Shown: positions 15,879 through 25,683, counted from the stretch's first letter. The stretch: DNA of 64,000 nt from Anaeromicropila herbilytica (GCF_016591975.1 NZ_AP024169.1:3077001-3141000); one strand, 5' to 3'. Notes: generated by a model not told the origin, from the sequence alone. Translations and numbers: made by a program.

Positions 15879-17834
15879 TTATTTCACATTCACTACAACT
15901 TGATTACTATAAGTATTTCCATCTTGAATAACAGTGATTGTAACTATAGCCTTACCAGCTTTCACACCTTTTACAGTACCTGTAGAATCTACAGTTACAA
16001 CTGATTTCTTATTTGTTGTGTATGTTACTTTTGCATCTTTTGCAACATAGTTCATAGCAATCTTAGCTGTTTTACCTTTTTGCACAGTAATAGCACTAGA
16101 TTTTACAGTTGGTACACTTATACAAGTAACAGTAGTTCCATCTTTTTTAATGTTATAATTCATTACTCTTCCGTTTTGGAAATGTAATTTTAATTTAATA
16201 ACTCCATCTTTTGTTTCAGCAAAGAACTTATCTTTCATTGTAACTTTATTTGCTTTGTAATCTACAGAGAATGCATAATCATATTCTTTATAAGTTGTCC
16301 AGCTCTGTGGACCTGCACCAGTACCATCTTCATAAGCGGCTTCTACTGTTGATAATACATTACCGTTAAATTCAACTGGAATGTCATATCCAGCAGTTGT
16401 TCCTGTATTACTCTTTAATACAGGTTTTTTCACATGGTTAATATATAATGTCCAATCAGCACCAGCTGAGAATTTCAATGTTAATGTTGCATTCACACCA
16501 TATGATTTATTAATAATTGTTTTAATATAATCACCACTTATCACAAGTGAATTACCATCTACCTTATAATCTTTTCCTAGTGTTAACTTCTTATTGCCAT
16601 TGTAGATAGCTTTTAATGTATTTCCGTTTAATGTTAACTTTGTTTCAACATCATTTAATTTTTCGTCAGTCGTAATAAATACACGATCTGATTCTGTATA
16701 AGGACTTCTTCCGGTCCAAGAAGCTTTAATTATATTATATAAGGATTCGTCACTCCATTTATAAGAAGTACGTCCCATATGTTGACCATTATCCCATAAC
16801 ATCATTGTGATACCTTTTTCATTAGCATAACTAGTGATATTTTCAATATATTTTAACATCTCACCATGTTCGATTGCACCAAGTGATTTATCAAATGCTA
16901 ATACTCCATATTCTCCACAGATTACACCGATGCCATTTGCTACAAAATGATTGTACATACGGTCAAACGAGCCTTTCATTTCTGATACTACTTGATCTGT
17001 CATTGTAGTTGTACCAGCAACATTTGTACTAAATGGCCAGAAACCGTAATAATGGAAAGTAGCTATGATATTTTTATCATTTAATGTTTGAATGGTATTA
17101 TATAATGAACTGCATTTTGAATCTGAATCATTCGTATTAAGTGTAGGTAATATTAACATACGATTCTCATTATTAGCACCGGAATTACGAACAATTTTAT
17201 AGAATTCATTATTTACAGTATCAAGAATCTTTAGTTGAGCTTCTTCACCTTCTGCTGTAAATTGTGGCTCATTTAAAGATTCAAAGCATACTTTATCTGA
17301 ATAATCTTTAAAATAATCTGCTAATTGTGTCCATATTGCTTTATATTTTTTTAATGCAGTTCCATCGTCTGAGCCAATCTTATTTGCCCATGACCATGAA
17401 TCATGATGAACGTTAACCATTACATATAAACCTTCATCTAATGCCCAATTGACTACTTCTGCATAACGAGCTAAGAATTTTGAATCAATTTTATAATCTG
17501 GTCCATCCCCAGTTCTCATTACAGCTGTAAATGGAATACGAATACTCTTAAATCCTTGAGCTTTAATCGTTTTGATTAGTTCTTTTGTTACTACTGGATT
17601 ACCCCAAGAAGTTTCTCCTTTGTCTCCATTCGTATCAAATCCATCAAAAGTATTACCTAAGTTCCAACCTGGCTCCATAGCCTTAGCATATTTTTCAGAT
17701 GCTGTTGCTTCTTTCTTTGTGTTTGTAGTGTTTGTTGCTTCTGCATTTACTTTTGGCACTTTGTTCATAAGACCTGTTGTCATTACAACGGCACAAGCCA
17801 TCAGTACTGCAAGTACTTTTTTTGATTTTTTCAT
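15879..17834 (-). CDS. Secreted GH5 endoglucanase with X2, CBM46 and Big_2 modules
   Basis: 651 residues; ATG with GGAG seven bases upstream. Signal peptide to about residue 31 (basic start, hydrophobic core, VNA). GH5 catalytic domain ~45-372 with acid/base Glu189 in SLNEPQ and nucleophile Glu308 in VICGEYGVL, plus VNVHHD near 141. Then an X2-type Ig module (~383-465, with KLTLGKDYKVDGNSLVISGDYI), a CBM46-like module (~468-572) and a C-terminal Big_2 domain (~573-651) that may bind the wall. The GH5-X2-CBM46 order is that of Bacillus GH5_4 enzymes acting on beta-glucan, xyloglucan and cellulose. No dockerin, so it is a free enzyme. Confidence 0.95.
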   Translation of the reverse strand: MKKSKKVLAVLMACAVVMTTGLMNKVPKVNAEATNTTNTKKEATASEKYAKAMEPGWNLGNTFDGFDTNGDKGETSWGNPVVTKELIKTIKAQGFKSIRIPFTAVMRTGDGPDYKIDSKFLARYAEVVNWALDEGLYVMVNVHHDSWSWANKIGSDDGTALKKYKAIWTQLADYFKDYSDKVCFESLNEPQFTAEGEEAQLKILDTVNNEFYKIVRNSGANNENRMLILPTLNTNDSDSKCSSLYNTIQTLNDKNIIATFHYYGFWPFSTNVAGTTTMTDQVVSEMKGSFDRMYNHFVANGIGVICGEYGVLAFDKSLGAIEHGEMLKYIENITSYANEKGITMMLWDNGQHMGRTSYKWSDESLYNIIKASWTGRSPYTESDRVFITTDEKLNDVETKLTLNGNTLKAIYNGNKKLTLGKDYKVDGNSLVISGDYIKTIINKSYGVNATLTLKFSAGADWTLYINHVKKPVLKSNTGTTAGYDIPVEFNGNVLSTVEAAYEDGTGAGPQSWTTYKEYDYAFSVDYKANKVTMKDKFFAETKDGVIKLKLHFQNGRVMNYNIKKDGTTVTCISVPTVKSSAITVQKGKTAKIAMNYVAKDAKVTYTTNKKSVVTVDSTGTVKGVKAGKAIVTITVIQDGNTYSNQVVVNVK

Positions 17835-18089
17835 TGTGTCTCTCCTTTTGTCTTTTTATATGTCAATGATATAACATATCATATTAATAATTTAGTGACT
17901 AAACTAATTACCCCATTTTTTTGTGAAGTAAGTAATCACTCATACCTACTTCACAAATATATTTAGCAAAGCCATATTTAACCTAAATTAGTTACAATTA
18001 CTAGTATAGTAAATATCTTTCATAGATTCCATGTAGTATTTTATACTAATAATGTCGTTTTCTGCCACCGTATTTGTTAATATTGTATA

Positions 18090-19364
18090 TTATAGTTCTT
18101 CTAGGCATTCCTTAAGTATTGAAAGTGCTTCCTTTATTTCCTCTAAACTAACGGTTGTTGGTGCAATAAAACGAATGACATTTTTAAATCCGCCGCATGT
18201 TAATAATAATAGTCCTTTTTCCAAAGCTCTATCTTTTAATCTATTAGTCACTGCTACATCTGGTTCTTTTCCATTCTTTACAATTTCAATTGCTTGCATC
18301 AATCCAATTCCCCGAACATCTCCAATACAAGAATATTGCTGTTGAAGTTCTAGCAGTTCCTTATGTAAGTAATCTCCCATCTTAGCAGCGTTATCTATAG
18401 CTCCGTTTAGGAGCACTTCTATGGTAGCAAGACTAGCTGCGCATGCGACTGGATTACCTCCAAAAGTACCACCATGAGATCCAGGTGTCCATTGTTCCAT
18501 AATCTCTTTCTTCGCAATGATAGCACTAAGAGGAAATCCTGATGCAATTCCTTTAGCAACAGTAAAGATATCTGGCTTTACCCCAAAATGCTCACTTGCA
18601 AATAGTTTTCCTGTTCTTCCAAAACCAGTCTGTACTTCATCGAAGATCAGCATAATACCGTACTTATCACAGATTGTTCTTACATATTGTACAAATTCTT
18701 TCGGTGGTACAATATAACCACCTTCTCCTTGAATCGGTTCCATAATAATTGCTGCAACCGAATATGGATCAATGATATCGTGGAATAATTCATCAAATTG
18801 AGTAAAATAACGTTCTGGACAATTACCATTCTCTGATTGATACGGAGTCCGATATAGATAAGGGTACTCTAAAAAGTATACACTTGGCATAAGCCCTTCG
18901 TAGTTCTTGCGATAGACAGAACTTGATGCTGTAATAGAAGCCGCTCCAATCGTTCTTCCGTGAAATGCACCCTTAAACGATATGATAGCTGGGCGTTTGG
19001 TTACAAACTTGGCTAGTTTCATAGCACCATCATTCGCTTCTGCACCACTATTACTAAAATACACCATAGTATCTGATCCCGTTAATTCAACAATTCTTTC
19101 CGCTAATTTTACATAAGATTCATAATAGACTACATTATGACCTCCGTGAATTAATTGATCCACTTGCTCTTTTACTGCTTTTACAACGTTTGGATGATTA
19201 TGACCAATATTACATACGGCTACTCCACTGGCAAAATCAAGTATTTTTCTATTGTCTTCCGTATATAGATAACTGCCTTCTCCTCTTACTACTCCAAGAG
19301 TTGTCGCTCTTCTAGCAACAGGAGGCATTACTTTTTTACAACGTTCATATAATGAATTCTCCAT
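18090..19364 (-). CDS. Class III PLP aminotransferase (GabT/ornithine-aminotransferase-like)
   Basis: 424 residues from an ATG at 19364 with AAGGA nine bases upstream. Class III features: SNSGAEANDGAMKLAK near residue 105, GAFHGRTIGA near 136, the metal/PLP Asp in LIFDEVQTGFGRTG near 236, and the PLP lysine in FTVAKGIASGFPL near 267. Family members transfer the terminal amino group of 4-aminobutyrate, ornithine, putrescine or acetylornithine to 2-oxoglutarate. Last gene of the PucR-flanked cluster. An amidinohydrolase-family and a RocB-like gene upstream suggest ornithine or a related diamine acid as substrate, but this is inference. Confidence 0.9.
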   Translation of the reverse strand: MENSLYERCKKVMPPVARRATTLGVVRGEGSYLYTEDNRKILDFASGVAVCNIGHNHPNVVKAVKEQVDQLIHGGHNVVYYESYVKLAERIVELTGSDTMVYFSNSGAEANDGAMKLAKFVTKRPAIISFKGAFHGRTIGAASITASSSVYRKNYEGLMPSVYFLEYPYLYRTPYQSENGNCPERYFTQFDELFHDIIDPYSVAAIIMEPIQGEGGYIVPPKEFVQYVRTICDKYGIMLIFDEVQTGFGRTGKLFASEHFGVKPDIFTVAKGIASGFPLSAIIAKKEIMEQWTPGSHGGTFGGNPVACAASLATIEVLLNGAIDNAAKMGDYLHKELLELQQQYSCIGDVRGIGLMQAIEIVKNGKEPDVAVTNRLKDRALEKGLLLLTCGGFKNVIRFIAPTTVSLEEIKEALSILKECLEEL

Positions 19365-19376
19365 CTTTATCAATCC

Positions 19377-19646
19377 TTACCTTTCTGCTTCACTGTGCAT
19401 CAATTCCCATAGAAACTGAACTTCTTCTTTTCCAATCATTCTTGCAGTATTACTCATACTTCCTTTTTGCATACAGGTTAATTCAGTATATTCCATAACC
19501 TCAGCATCTGTAAGTTTTGGAGGCTTTCCAACAATATCTTCCATCCATAATCCGAATTCTTCAATATTCCTAAAATGGAGAAGTCTTAATACACGTTCTA
19601 TCTTATCTGTTCGTTCATTATAAATATATTTCAGATAGTTTTTCAT
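19377..19646 (-). CDS. Small uncharacterised protein of the PucR cluster
   Basis: 89 residues, acidic and helical, beginning MKNYLKYIYNERTDKIERVL, no membrane segment, one cysteine. I do not recognise the family. It is packed between the amidinotransferase-like gene (stop 43 bases upstream) and the aminotransferase, which starts 12 bases after its stop, so it is co-transcribed. The ATG has no good ribosome site, and the frame stays open upstream back to the preceding gene's end, so the start is uncertain. It could be a small accessory subunit. Confidence 0.7.
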   Translation of the reverse strand: MKNYLKYIYNERTDKIERVLRLLHFRNIEEFGLWMEDIVGKPPKLTDAEVMEYTELTCMQKGSMSNTARMIGKEEVQFLWELMHSEAER

Positions 19647-19689
19647 TAATAAACCATTTGCTCTATCATGAGGAATATCTTTAAAATTC

Positions 19690-20523
19690 TTACTCTCTTA
19701 ACAATGGAAAAGTCATACAATGTGGACCTCCACCTGCTTTTAAGATCTCAGTGATATCTAATTCGATTACTTTCATTCCGCGTTTTCTTAATTCCTCATT
19801 CACATATTGATTCGATTTTAGTGAAAGCACTCTTTTATCTCCTAAGGCTTGCAGATTGCAACCATGTGCAAAGATACTTTCCTCACTTACAGGGATGATC
19901 TCAATTCCCATCTTCTCTAGACGTTCTACAAATTCACTTGGAAGTCCTTCTTTGTATGCTACAGCTAGAGTATCATCTACAAGATTAAAGCACATATCTA
20001 GATGTAGATATTCCTCCTTACATCGTACTGGAATCACTTCATAACCTAATGGTTCTATCGCCTTTTTTATTTCCTCAATTCCCTGTTCATTCGTACGGGC
20101 TACCATACCAATCGCTATTGTATTTTCATTTAGAAAAGCGAAATCACCACCTTCAAATAAACCTTCCTCACACCTAGCAACCACTGGTATACCAAGTTCC
20201 TCCATCTTTGCTTCATAATCCACATGTTCTTTATAACGAATTGGTTCTTTAAATCTTCCTAAAATATATCCTTCCTTGATACATCCACCAAAGTCTCTTG
20301 AAAATACAGAATTGGGTCTATCTGCATCCGCGTCCAAGAACTCTACTTCAACTCCATTGTCTAGATAAGCTTGAACGAATAACTCATGTTCAAGAAGCAT
20401 TTTATCTATATCTAGATGAAGATCCCATTTCTTTGCTATTTCATTTATTGGTGTAGCTTTTAGATATTCTGGTTTTGATAATAATACTTTCTTAAGTACT
20501 CCCGTTCCATTTTTTACATACAT
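19690..20523 (-). CDS. Amidinotransferase/DDAH/arginine-deiminase superfamily hydrolase
   Basis: 277 residues; ATG with AGGAGG seven bases upstream. Superfamily landmarks: NSVFSRDFGG near residue 72, LFEGGDFAFL near 126, catalytic His in LHLDMCFN near 168, and catalytic Cys in GGGPHCMTFPL near 269. Such enzymes act on the guanidino or ureido group of arginine, methylarginines, agmatine or citrulline. Length fits DDAH-like hydrolases and the catalytic part of arginine dihydrolases, and is short for true arginine deiminases (~410). With a RocB-like peptidase and a class III aminotransferase alongside, it probably opens a route from arginine or a guanidino derivative toward ornithine. Confidence 0.85.
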   Translation of the reverse strand: MYVKNGTGVLKKVLLSKPEYLKATPINEIAKKWDLHLDIDKMLLEHELFVQAYLDNGVEVEFLDADADRPNSVFSRDFGGCIKEGYILGRFKEPIRYKEHVDYEAKMEELGIPVVARCEEGLFEGGDFAFLNENTIAIGMVARTNEQGIEEIKKAIEPLGYEVIPVRCKEEYLHLDMCFNLVDDTLAVAYKEGLPSEFVERLEKMGIEIIPVSEESIFAHGCNLQALGDKRVLSLKSNQYVNEELRKRGMKVIELDITEILKAGGGPHCMTFPLLRE

Positions 20524-20534
20524 ATGATTACCTC

Positions 20535-22181
20535 CTACAAGAACTTCTCTATTGTCTTTATGATTAATTGTGGTAATGTTCGAAATGTGTATGGTTTATA
20601 CACTCGCTCCGTCCATTTATGTGCGTCTTTTCCATAGCAGCCATAGTTTACAGCTGGTATGTTTAATTTCTTAATATTCTTTAATGGGACTGCATACAAT
20701 AACTCATACTCTGGGAAATTAGATATTAACTCTTGGATTGATTCTTCATCATCATCAATCTTTAAGTAGCTACTATCTGATAAGCTTGGGAAGAATTGAA
20801 GGATTTTATATTCTTCTTCTGATTCTTTCGCATATTCATTAATTATCTCAGTCAATCTTAGAATTAAGTCCTGCTCCTCCTTATTTTCCTTTTTTAAGGT
20901 ATTATGAGGACAGTATGGAGCTGCGAAATATAGCACGATGGTAGGATCTTTAATCTTTAGTTCCTGTAGTAAATATTTCACTAGGTACATAGGAATCTCT
21001 CTCTTATCAACATTCTCCTGTAGCATTTGATATGTTTTTGATTCTAGGAGTGTTGCGATTCTATCTCCAAGTTGCCTTAATGCCATCTGATACAATTCAT
21101 CATAAGTGATAAGCGATTTAGAAAAATGTATCTCAGAATAGGTATCACCACTTAAATTACAATAAGAACGATACTCTCTATTCATCTTCTCTTCAACTTC
21201 TTCTAAAGCTTTTTTAGATGCTTGCTGTAACTTTTTAATGATCTCGCCCATACTTTCATAATGTACAAAATAATTAAAGTAGACAAAAGCGTCCGCTGCA
21301 GTCTGAACGTTATACCAAGGTTTTAGATCTTTCATCTTTAGAACCGAAGGAGGTAAGGTATATTCACCTTCATAGGAGTCACAATATTCAGTATTCAGAT
21401 TGATCTCCTCCACAAGTCTAGCTGCTACCGATGAGGCATCAAATCCTTCAAAGCATTGACCTACATGAGTCTCTTTTCCCTGGATATAGAAGCAAGGTAG
21501 TAACTTACCAACTGCACCAGTATAGATATATTTCTTAGTGTCGCCCTCATATAATGGGCAGATATAATCATTATTAATTGCTAATACATATTGAAATCCT
21601 TCTTTGTCCTTTAGTAACTTGAATACCTTTGTAGCTTCAATGATACCCGTATGTAGATTCTCCTCCACTGGATTGATGGACAAGAGTATGTTGCCGTTTA
21701 ATTCCTTTGCTTTTTCACTAAAATACTGAAATAACACTAGAAATACGGCTACACCACTTTTCATATCGCAGGATCCTCTACCAACGAGCCAGTCACCAGA
21801 TTCTAAGTCTTTGCGAACACTTTCTGGTAACTGTTTCATCTTTAACATCTCTTCGAGTAGTTGATCTGGATCAAAGCAATATGGTTTTAATGCTGCATAA
21901 TCTTCCACTCCGACGGTATCCATATGACCATGTAAGAGTATCGTTTCTCCATGTTTCGACTTCTCACCTTTAATATAGGCAATTACATTCCTTCGGTTTA
22001 GTGGATCAGAGTCTAACTCTTGTATGATGATCTGATCGTTATGTTCTTTAAAATATGGCATATCTCTAAGATATTCTTCGATAAATAATGCGATATCTTT
22101 CTCTCCAGAAGTTGTATTCACACTTGGTATTCGAACTAATTCTTTGGCTACTGCTTCTATTTCCTTATATAACTTCTCCAT
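20535..22181 (-). CDS. M20-family metallopeptidase, RocB-like
   Basis: 548 residues, the length of Bacillus RocB (arginine utilisation protein of unknown reaction) and longer than ordinary M20 deacylases. Zinc-site motifs: LLHGHMDTVG (near residue 79), GRGSCDMKSGVAVF (near 134) and the catalytic Glu pair in INPVEENLHTG (near 166). ATG with GTGGAG close upstream. Adjacent to the D-hydroxyacid dehydrogenase gene and 12 bases before the amidinohydrolase-family gene, so part of one operon. Amide-bond hydrolysis of an acylated amino acid is the family reaction; the real substrate is unknown. Confidence 0.88.
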   Translation of the reverse strand: MEKLYKEIEAVAKELVRIPSVNTTSGEKDIALFIEEYLRDMPYFKEHNDQIIIQELDSDPLNRRNVIAYIKGEKSKHGETILLHGHMDTVGVEDYAALKPYCFDPDQLLEEMLKMKQLPESVRKDLESGDWLVGRGSCDMKSGVAVFLVLFQYFSEKAKELNGNILLSINPVEENLHTGIIEATKVFKLLKDKEGFQYVLAINNDYICPLYEGDTKKYIYTGAVGKLLPCFYIQGKETHVGQCFEGFDASSVAARLVEEINLNTEYCDSYEGEYTLPPSVLKMKDLKPWYNVQTAADAFVYFNYFVHYESMGEIIKKLQQASKKALEEVEEKMNREYRSYCNLSGDTYSEIHFSKSLITYDELYQMALRQLGDRIATLLESKTYQMLQENVDKREIPMYLVKYLLQELKIKDPTIVLYFAAPYCPHNTLKKENKEEQDLILRLTEIINEYAKESEEEYKILQFFPSLSDSSYLKIDDDEESIQELISNFPEYELLYAVPLKNIKKLNIPAVNYGCYGKDAHKWTERVYKPYTFRTLPQLIIKTIEKFL

Positions 22182-23132
22182 CTATCTCCACCCTTTCACT
22201 GAATCAATAATATTTTCACAAGTACGAGTCTGTAAGTCGATCATTGATTGTTCTGAGTAAAAAGCAGCATGTGGTGTTAAGATAACATTATCTCGTCTTG
22301 TAAGTGGATGATCTATTAACTCTGGATTCTCTTCCTTAAGAACATCAAGAGCTGCACCTGATATATGTTTTTTTTCCAATGCCCATAATAGATCCTGTTC
22401 ATTCACACATTCGCCTCTCCCAACATTAATAAAAAGCGGTTGTTTCTTCATCTTTAAGAACTCTTCTTTTGAAAAATACTGTTTGTTTTCTAACGTCTGA
22501 TTCATATGATTAGTAATAATATCTGCGTGTTCAAGTGCATATTCCTTATCTACTAATGTAACGCCTAACTCATCTGCAATCTCCTTACTTGTAAAAGGAT
22601 CAACCGCGATTATCTTTAAATCAAATGCCCTCGCTTTTTTTGTTACTGCTTGCCCTATTCTTCCAAATCCAAAGATAGCTAATGTCTGCCCAGCCAAGCG
22701 TTTCATATTGACTACCGATTGATATTTCCATATATTCTCCCTATCAATCTCATTTGAATAATGCTTAATGTTTCTGACAAGTGAAAGTAAGAGCGCCATG
22801 GTATGCTCTGCTACTTCTGTTGTACAATATTCTTTCACTGTTCTTACTTCAATCTTTAAGTTTCTTGCTTCTTGGATATCAATATTACCATATCCTGTCG
22901 CATTCACTGAGATACATTTTAATCGTTTGGCACTTTGTAATACTTTCTTATTAAGTGGTAAAAATGCAGTAGATAATACATCCACATCTTTGATTTTCTC
23001 TAGAAATTCTTCTTCATTGATGTAACTATATACTTCAATATGAGCCTCAGGTAAATGCTCAAGTAATAATTGTTTTTCATACTCTAGATCTCTGTCTAGT
23101 ACGTCTTCATAATCGCTGATTAATATATTCAT
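22182..23132 (-). CDS. D-2-hydroxyacid dehydrogenase, NAD-dependent
   Basis: 316 residues; ATG with GGAGAG five bases upstream. Rossmann motif FGFGRIGQAV near residue 157, catalytic Arg in NVGRGECVNEQDL near 230, and the terminal His in LTPHAAFYSE near 284, all as in phosphoglycerate/D-lactate-type dehydrogenases. Its stop directly abuts the RocB-like start. In this operon it could reduce the 2-oxo acid formed by an aminotransferase step; substrate unknown. Confidence 0.9.
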   Translation of the reverse strand: MNILISDYEDVLDRDLEYEKQLLLEHLPEAHIEVYSYINEEEFLEKIKDVDVLSTAFLPLNKKVLQSAKRLKCISVNATGYGNIDIQEARNLKIEVRTVKEYCTTEVAEHTMALLLSLVRNIKHYSNEIDRENIWKYQSVVNMKRLAGQTLAIFGFGRIGQAVTKKARAFDLKIIAVDPFTSKEIADELGVTLVDKEYALEHADIITNHMNQTLENKQYFSKEEFLKMKKQPLFINVGRGECVNEQDLLWALEKKHISGAALDVLKEENPELIDHPLTRRDNVILTPHAAFYSEQSMIDLQTRTCENIIDSVKGWR

Positions 23133-23157
23133 AGGCTCTCTCCGTTGATTATTCTAC

Positions 23158-24228
23158 TTAAGCAACCAATTCTTCTAGAATTAGTGAGGTTACCATGATT
23201 ACTTGCTCCATCTCCTGCCTTGTTCCAATGGTAATACGTAGATAATTTTGAATACGTTCTGAATCAAAATATCTTGCAAGAATACCGTGTTCTCTTAATT
23301 TTGCATTATATTCCCTTGCATGCAAGTTAGGGTGAGTCACAAAGATAAAGTTAGTAGCAGAATCAAGCACGGTAAACCCATATCTTTCAAGTTCACACTT
23401 CGTATATTCTCGGTTATTGATAATTTCCTGTATGCATTTTTTATAATAAGCTGTATCTTTAATGGCTGCGGTACCAATTGCTATTGTAATATCATTCATG
23501 CTGTAAGGATTGAAGGAATATTTGATACCGTTTAGATCTTCAATTAGTTTTTCAGAAGCAATGCAATAACCAATATGGGCACCCGCTAGATTCTTGGATT
23601 TGGACATCGTATGAACGACGATTAGATTATCATATTTCTTGGTTAGTGGTATGCAAGATTCATTGCCATAATCAATATAAGCTTCGTCTATCACTACTAA
23701 GCGATTTGGGTTTGATACTACGATTCTTTCAATTTCACTTACAGGCAAATAATAACCTGTTGGGGCATTAGGATTTGCAAGAATCACATGTCTATTGGTT
23801 TTTACATAGGCATCAACATCAACTGTGAAGTCTTCTTTTAAAGGTATTTGCTTACCATTAATTCCAAAAGTCTTAGCAAATACTTGATAGAAACCATAGG
23901 TGATATCAGGATAACAGATCTTACTTTGCTCATTAAAGTATGCTAAGAATAAGAATCCGAGAACTTCATCGGAACCATTTCCTACAAATACCTGATTCAT
24001 CGCAACATCATTCAATTCTGCAATTGCTGTACGTAATTCTTTCGCATCTGGATCAGCATAATGTCCTAAGCCATTCATTCTTGAACTTTTTAATACTTCT
24101 AATACCTTAGGCGAAGGTTTCATAGATGTTTCATTTGCGTTCAACTTTATATAAGCTCTATCTTTTGGCTGCTCTCCGGGAATATACGCTACCATATTTT
24201 TATATTTTTCTAATAAAAATTTACTCAT
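23158..24228 (-). CDS. HisC-like class I/II aminotransferase
   Basis: 356 residues; ATG with GGAG eight bases upstream. Aligns with histidinol-phosphate aminotransferases: NETSMKPSPKVLE near residue 29, GNGSDEVLGFLF near 82, ANPNAPTGYYLP near 151, VIDEAYIDYG near 180, PLP lysine in HTMSKSKNLAGAHIGY near 212. No other his genes are here and it begins an amino-acid-type cluster, so the in vivo substrate is probably not histidinol phosphate. First gene after a terminator-like leader hairpin, divergent from the PucR regulator. Confidence 0.85.
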   Translation of the reverse strand: MSKFLLEKYKNMVAYIPGEQPKDRAYIKLNANETSMKPSPKVLEVLKSSRMNGLGHYADPDAKELRTAIAELNDVAMNQVFVGNGSDEVLGFLFLAYFNEQSKICYPDITYGFYQVFAKTFGINGKQIPLKEDFTVDVDAYVKTNRHVILANPNAPTGYYLPVSEIERIVVSNPNRLVVIDEAYIDYGNESCIPLTKKYDNLIVVHTMSKSKNLAGAHIGYCIASEKLIEDLNGIKYSFNPYSMNDITIAIGTAAIKDTAYYKKCIQEIINNREYTKCELERYGFTVLDSATNFIFVTHPNLHAREYNAKLREHGILARYFDSERIQNYLRITIGTRQEMEQVIMVTSLILEELVA

Positions 24229-24278
24229 AACACAATCTCCTGTTCATTTCATTCTTTAATTTGAATAAAAAAGTAAAT

Positions 24279-24322
24279 AAAAAAGGTGCCCTGAAATTTT
24301 GGCTAATTTCAGTAGCACCTTT
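24279..24322 (-). terminator. Leader hairpin with T tract before the HisC-like gene (possible attenuator)
   Basis: On the - strand AAAGGTGC pairs with GCACCTTT and, inside, CTGAAATT pairs with AATTTCAG, followed directly by six Ts. It faces the HisC-like gene, 50 bases before its start, and the only upstream gene is on the other strand. A terminator here can only act on a transcript starting in the 24330-24490 promoter region. Confidence 0.6.
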
Positions 24323-24498
24323 GCTTTTATATTACGTTAAGTATAGAAAATAACATCTATTGTTACAATATGGTTTTTATTTGTTTTTCTACAAAATATA
24401 TGGTAAAATATTTTCAACTTTTCTAGTTTATTTGTAATATAGAATATAAAAACTAGTAAAATTTCAAAAATATATCCTACCCTAAAGGAGGACAACCG

Positions 24499-25683
24499 AT
24501 GTTACAAGTGAATGAAATTATTAATCTATCCCTCTTTCGTGAATTTCAATTAATTTCAGGTGAGCAAGGCATAACCAATCAATTGAATAACATTGTTATC
24601 TTAGAATACGAACCAATCAATAATGGTTATGACGTATTTCAAGAGGGTGATTTTGTATTAACCTCTCTTTTTTTTGCCAAAGATCACCCAGAATTAATCC
24701 TAGTAGCATTTAAAGAACTGCTTAAGAGAAAAATCTCAGGTATTGCGATTAAAACTGTATTCTTTCAAGATATTCCAGAAGAAGTAAAAACCTTCTCTAA
24801 ATTAAATCATATACCAATCTTCGTATTCCGTAACGCTTACATGGAGGACTTAATTCTAAGCGCAAATGAGTTATTGAAAACCAAACTTCAATTCTTAGTA
24901 TTTGAAGAAAAAATAACAAATCTCATTCATACCTATCCGTCTTCTTTTGAAGTGTCAAAGACATTAAAAGAGATTAATCCAGAGATTCACCCTAATATTA
25001 TCACTTCTTATATCACTCCAACTACAGAAGCTGGAGCTAACACCATCTACTCTTATTTTCATCGTATGATTTTTAAGAAATATAAGCCCTTAAACCAATA
25101 CGCTTATAGCTTTATCAAATATAAATCCGGGCTCCTTCTTCTCTATTCCTACGATTCTACTTATGAAACAATGGAATCCTCCCAAAACATCATTACAAAA
25201 TTATTAAAATCCATCGATATCAATCCAGAATATTATCATATTGGTATCTGCGATGAAGTCATGGATCACGACCACTTTGATATCTCCATAAAGCAAGCAA
25301 TCTATGCGAACCGAATCTGTATCTTAGAAGAAACCAATCTTTTGTTATATTCCAAAATTGGTATCTATAAACTGCTTTCTCCTCTAGTAGAAGATCATAC
25401 CGTATGCCATAACTATTTAAATTCCATTGAGCTTCTAAAGGATTATGATATGAAATATACCTCCAATCTATTAGAAACCATGATAATATACATAAAACAT
25501 AATGGCGATATTGCTAAAACTGCTACAGAGATATTTCAACATCCCAATACTGCAAGGTATCGTTTAAAGAAAGCAGTATCAATACTTGGATTTGATAAGA
25601 ATAATTTTTATGAGCAAATGTATATTACGATTAAGCTATATCAATTATATGAGTTAACGACAAATGACCTGTTTGGAAGGTAG
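24499..25683 (+). CDS. PucR-family transcriptional regulator
   Basis: 394 residues; ATG with AAAGGAGG upstream. N-terminal PucR domain (residues ~5-125, LVSGEQG-like start then a GDFVLTSLFFAKDHP segment), a middle region, and a C-terminal helix-turn-helix of the CdaR/PucR type, HNGDIAKTATEIFQHPNTARYRLKKAVSILG (~335-365). Such regulators govern purine, GABA or amino-acid use. Divergent from the six-gene cluster at 18090-24228, which it most likely controls. Its last eight residues (TTNDLFGR) and the TAG stop are encoded by a fragment of the palindromic repeat family, so the native C-terminus was probably altered. Confidence 0.9.
   Translation: MLQVNEIINLSLFREFQLISGEQGITNQLNNIVILEYEPINNGYDVFQEGDFVLTSLFFAKDHPELILVAFKELLKRKISGIAIKTVFFQDIPEEVKTFSKLNHIPIFVFRNAYMEDLILSANELLKTKLQFLVFEEKITNLIHTYPSSFEVSKTLKEINPEIHPNIITSYITPTTEAGANTIYSYFHRMIFKKYKPLNQYAYSFIKYKSGLLLLYSYDSTYETMESSQNIITKLLKSIDINPEYYHIGICDEVMDHDHFDISIKQAIYANRICILEETNLLLYSKIGIYKLLSPLVEDHTVCHNYLNSIELLKDYDMKYTSNLLETMIIYIKHNGDIAKTATEIFQHPNTARYRLKKAVSILGFDKNNFYEQMYITIKLYQLYELTTNDLFGR

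Noticed and set aside
23158..24228. Histidine biosynthesis operon
   Set aside because: Only a HisC-like gene is present; neighbours are catabolic-type genes, so the name reflects fold only.
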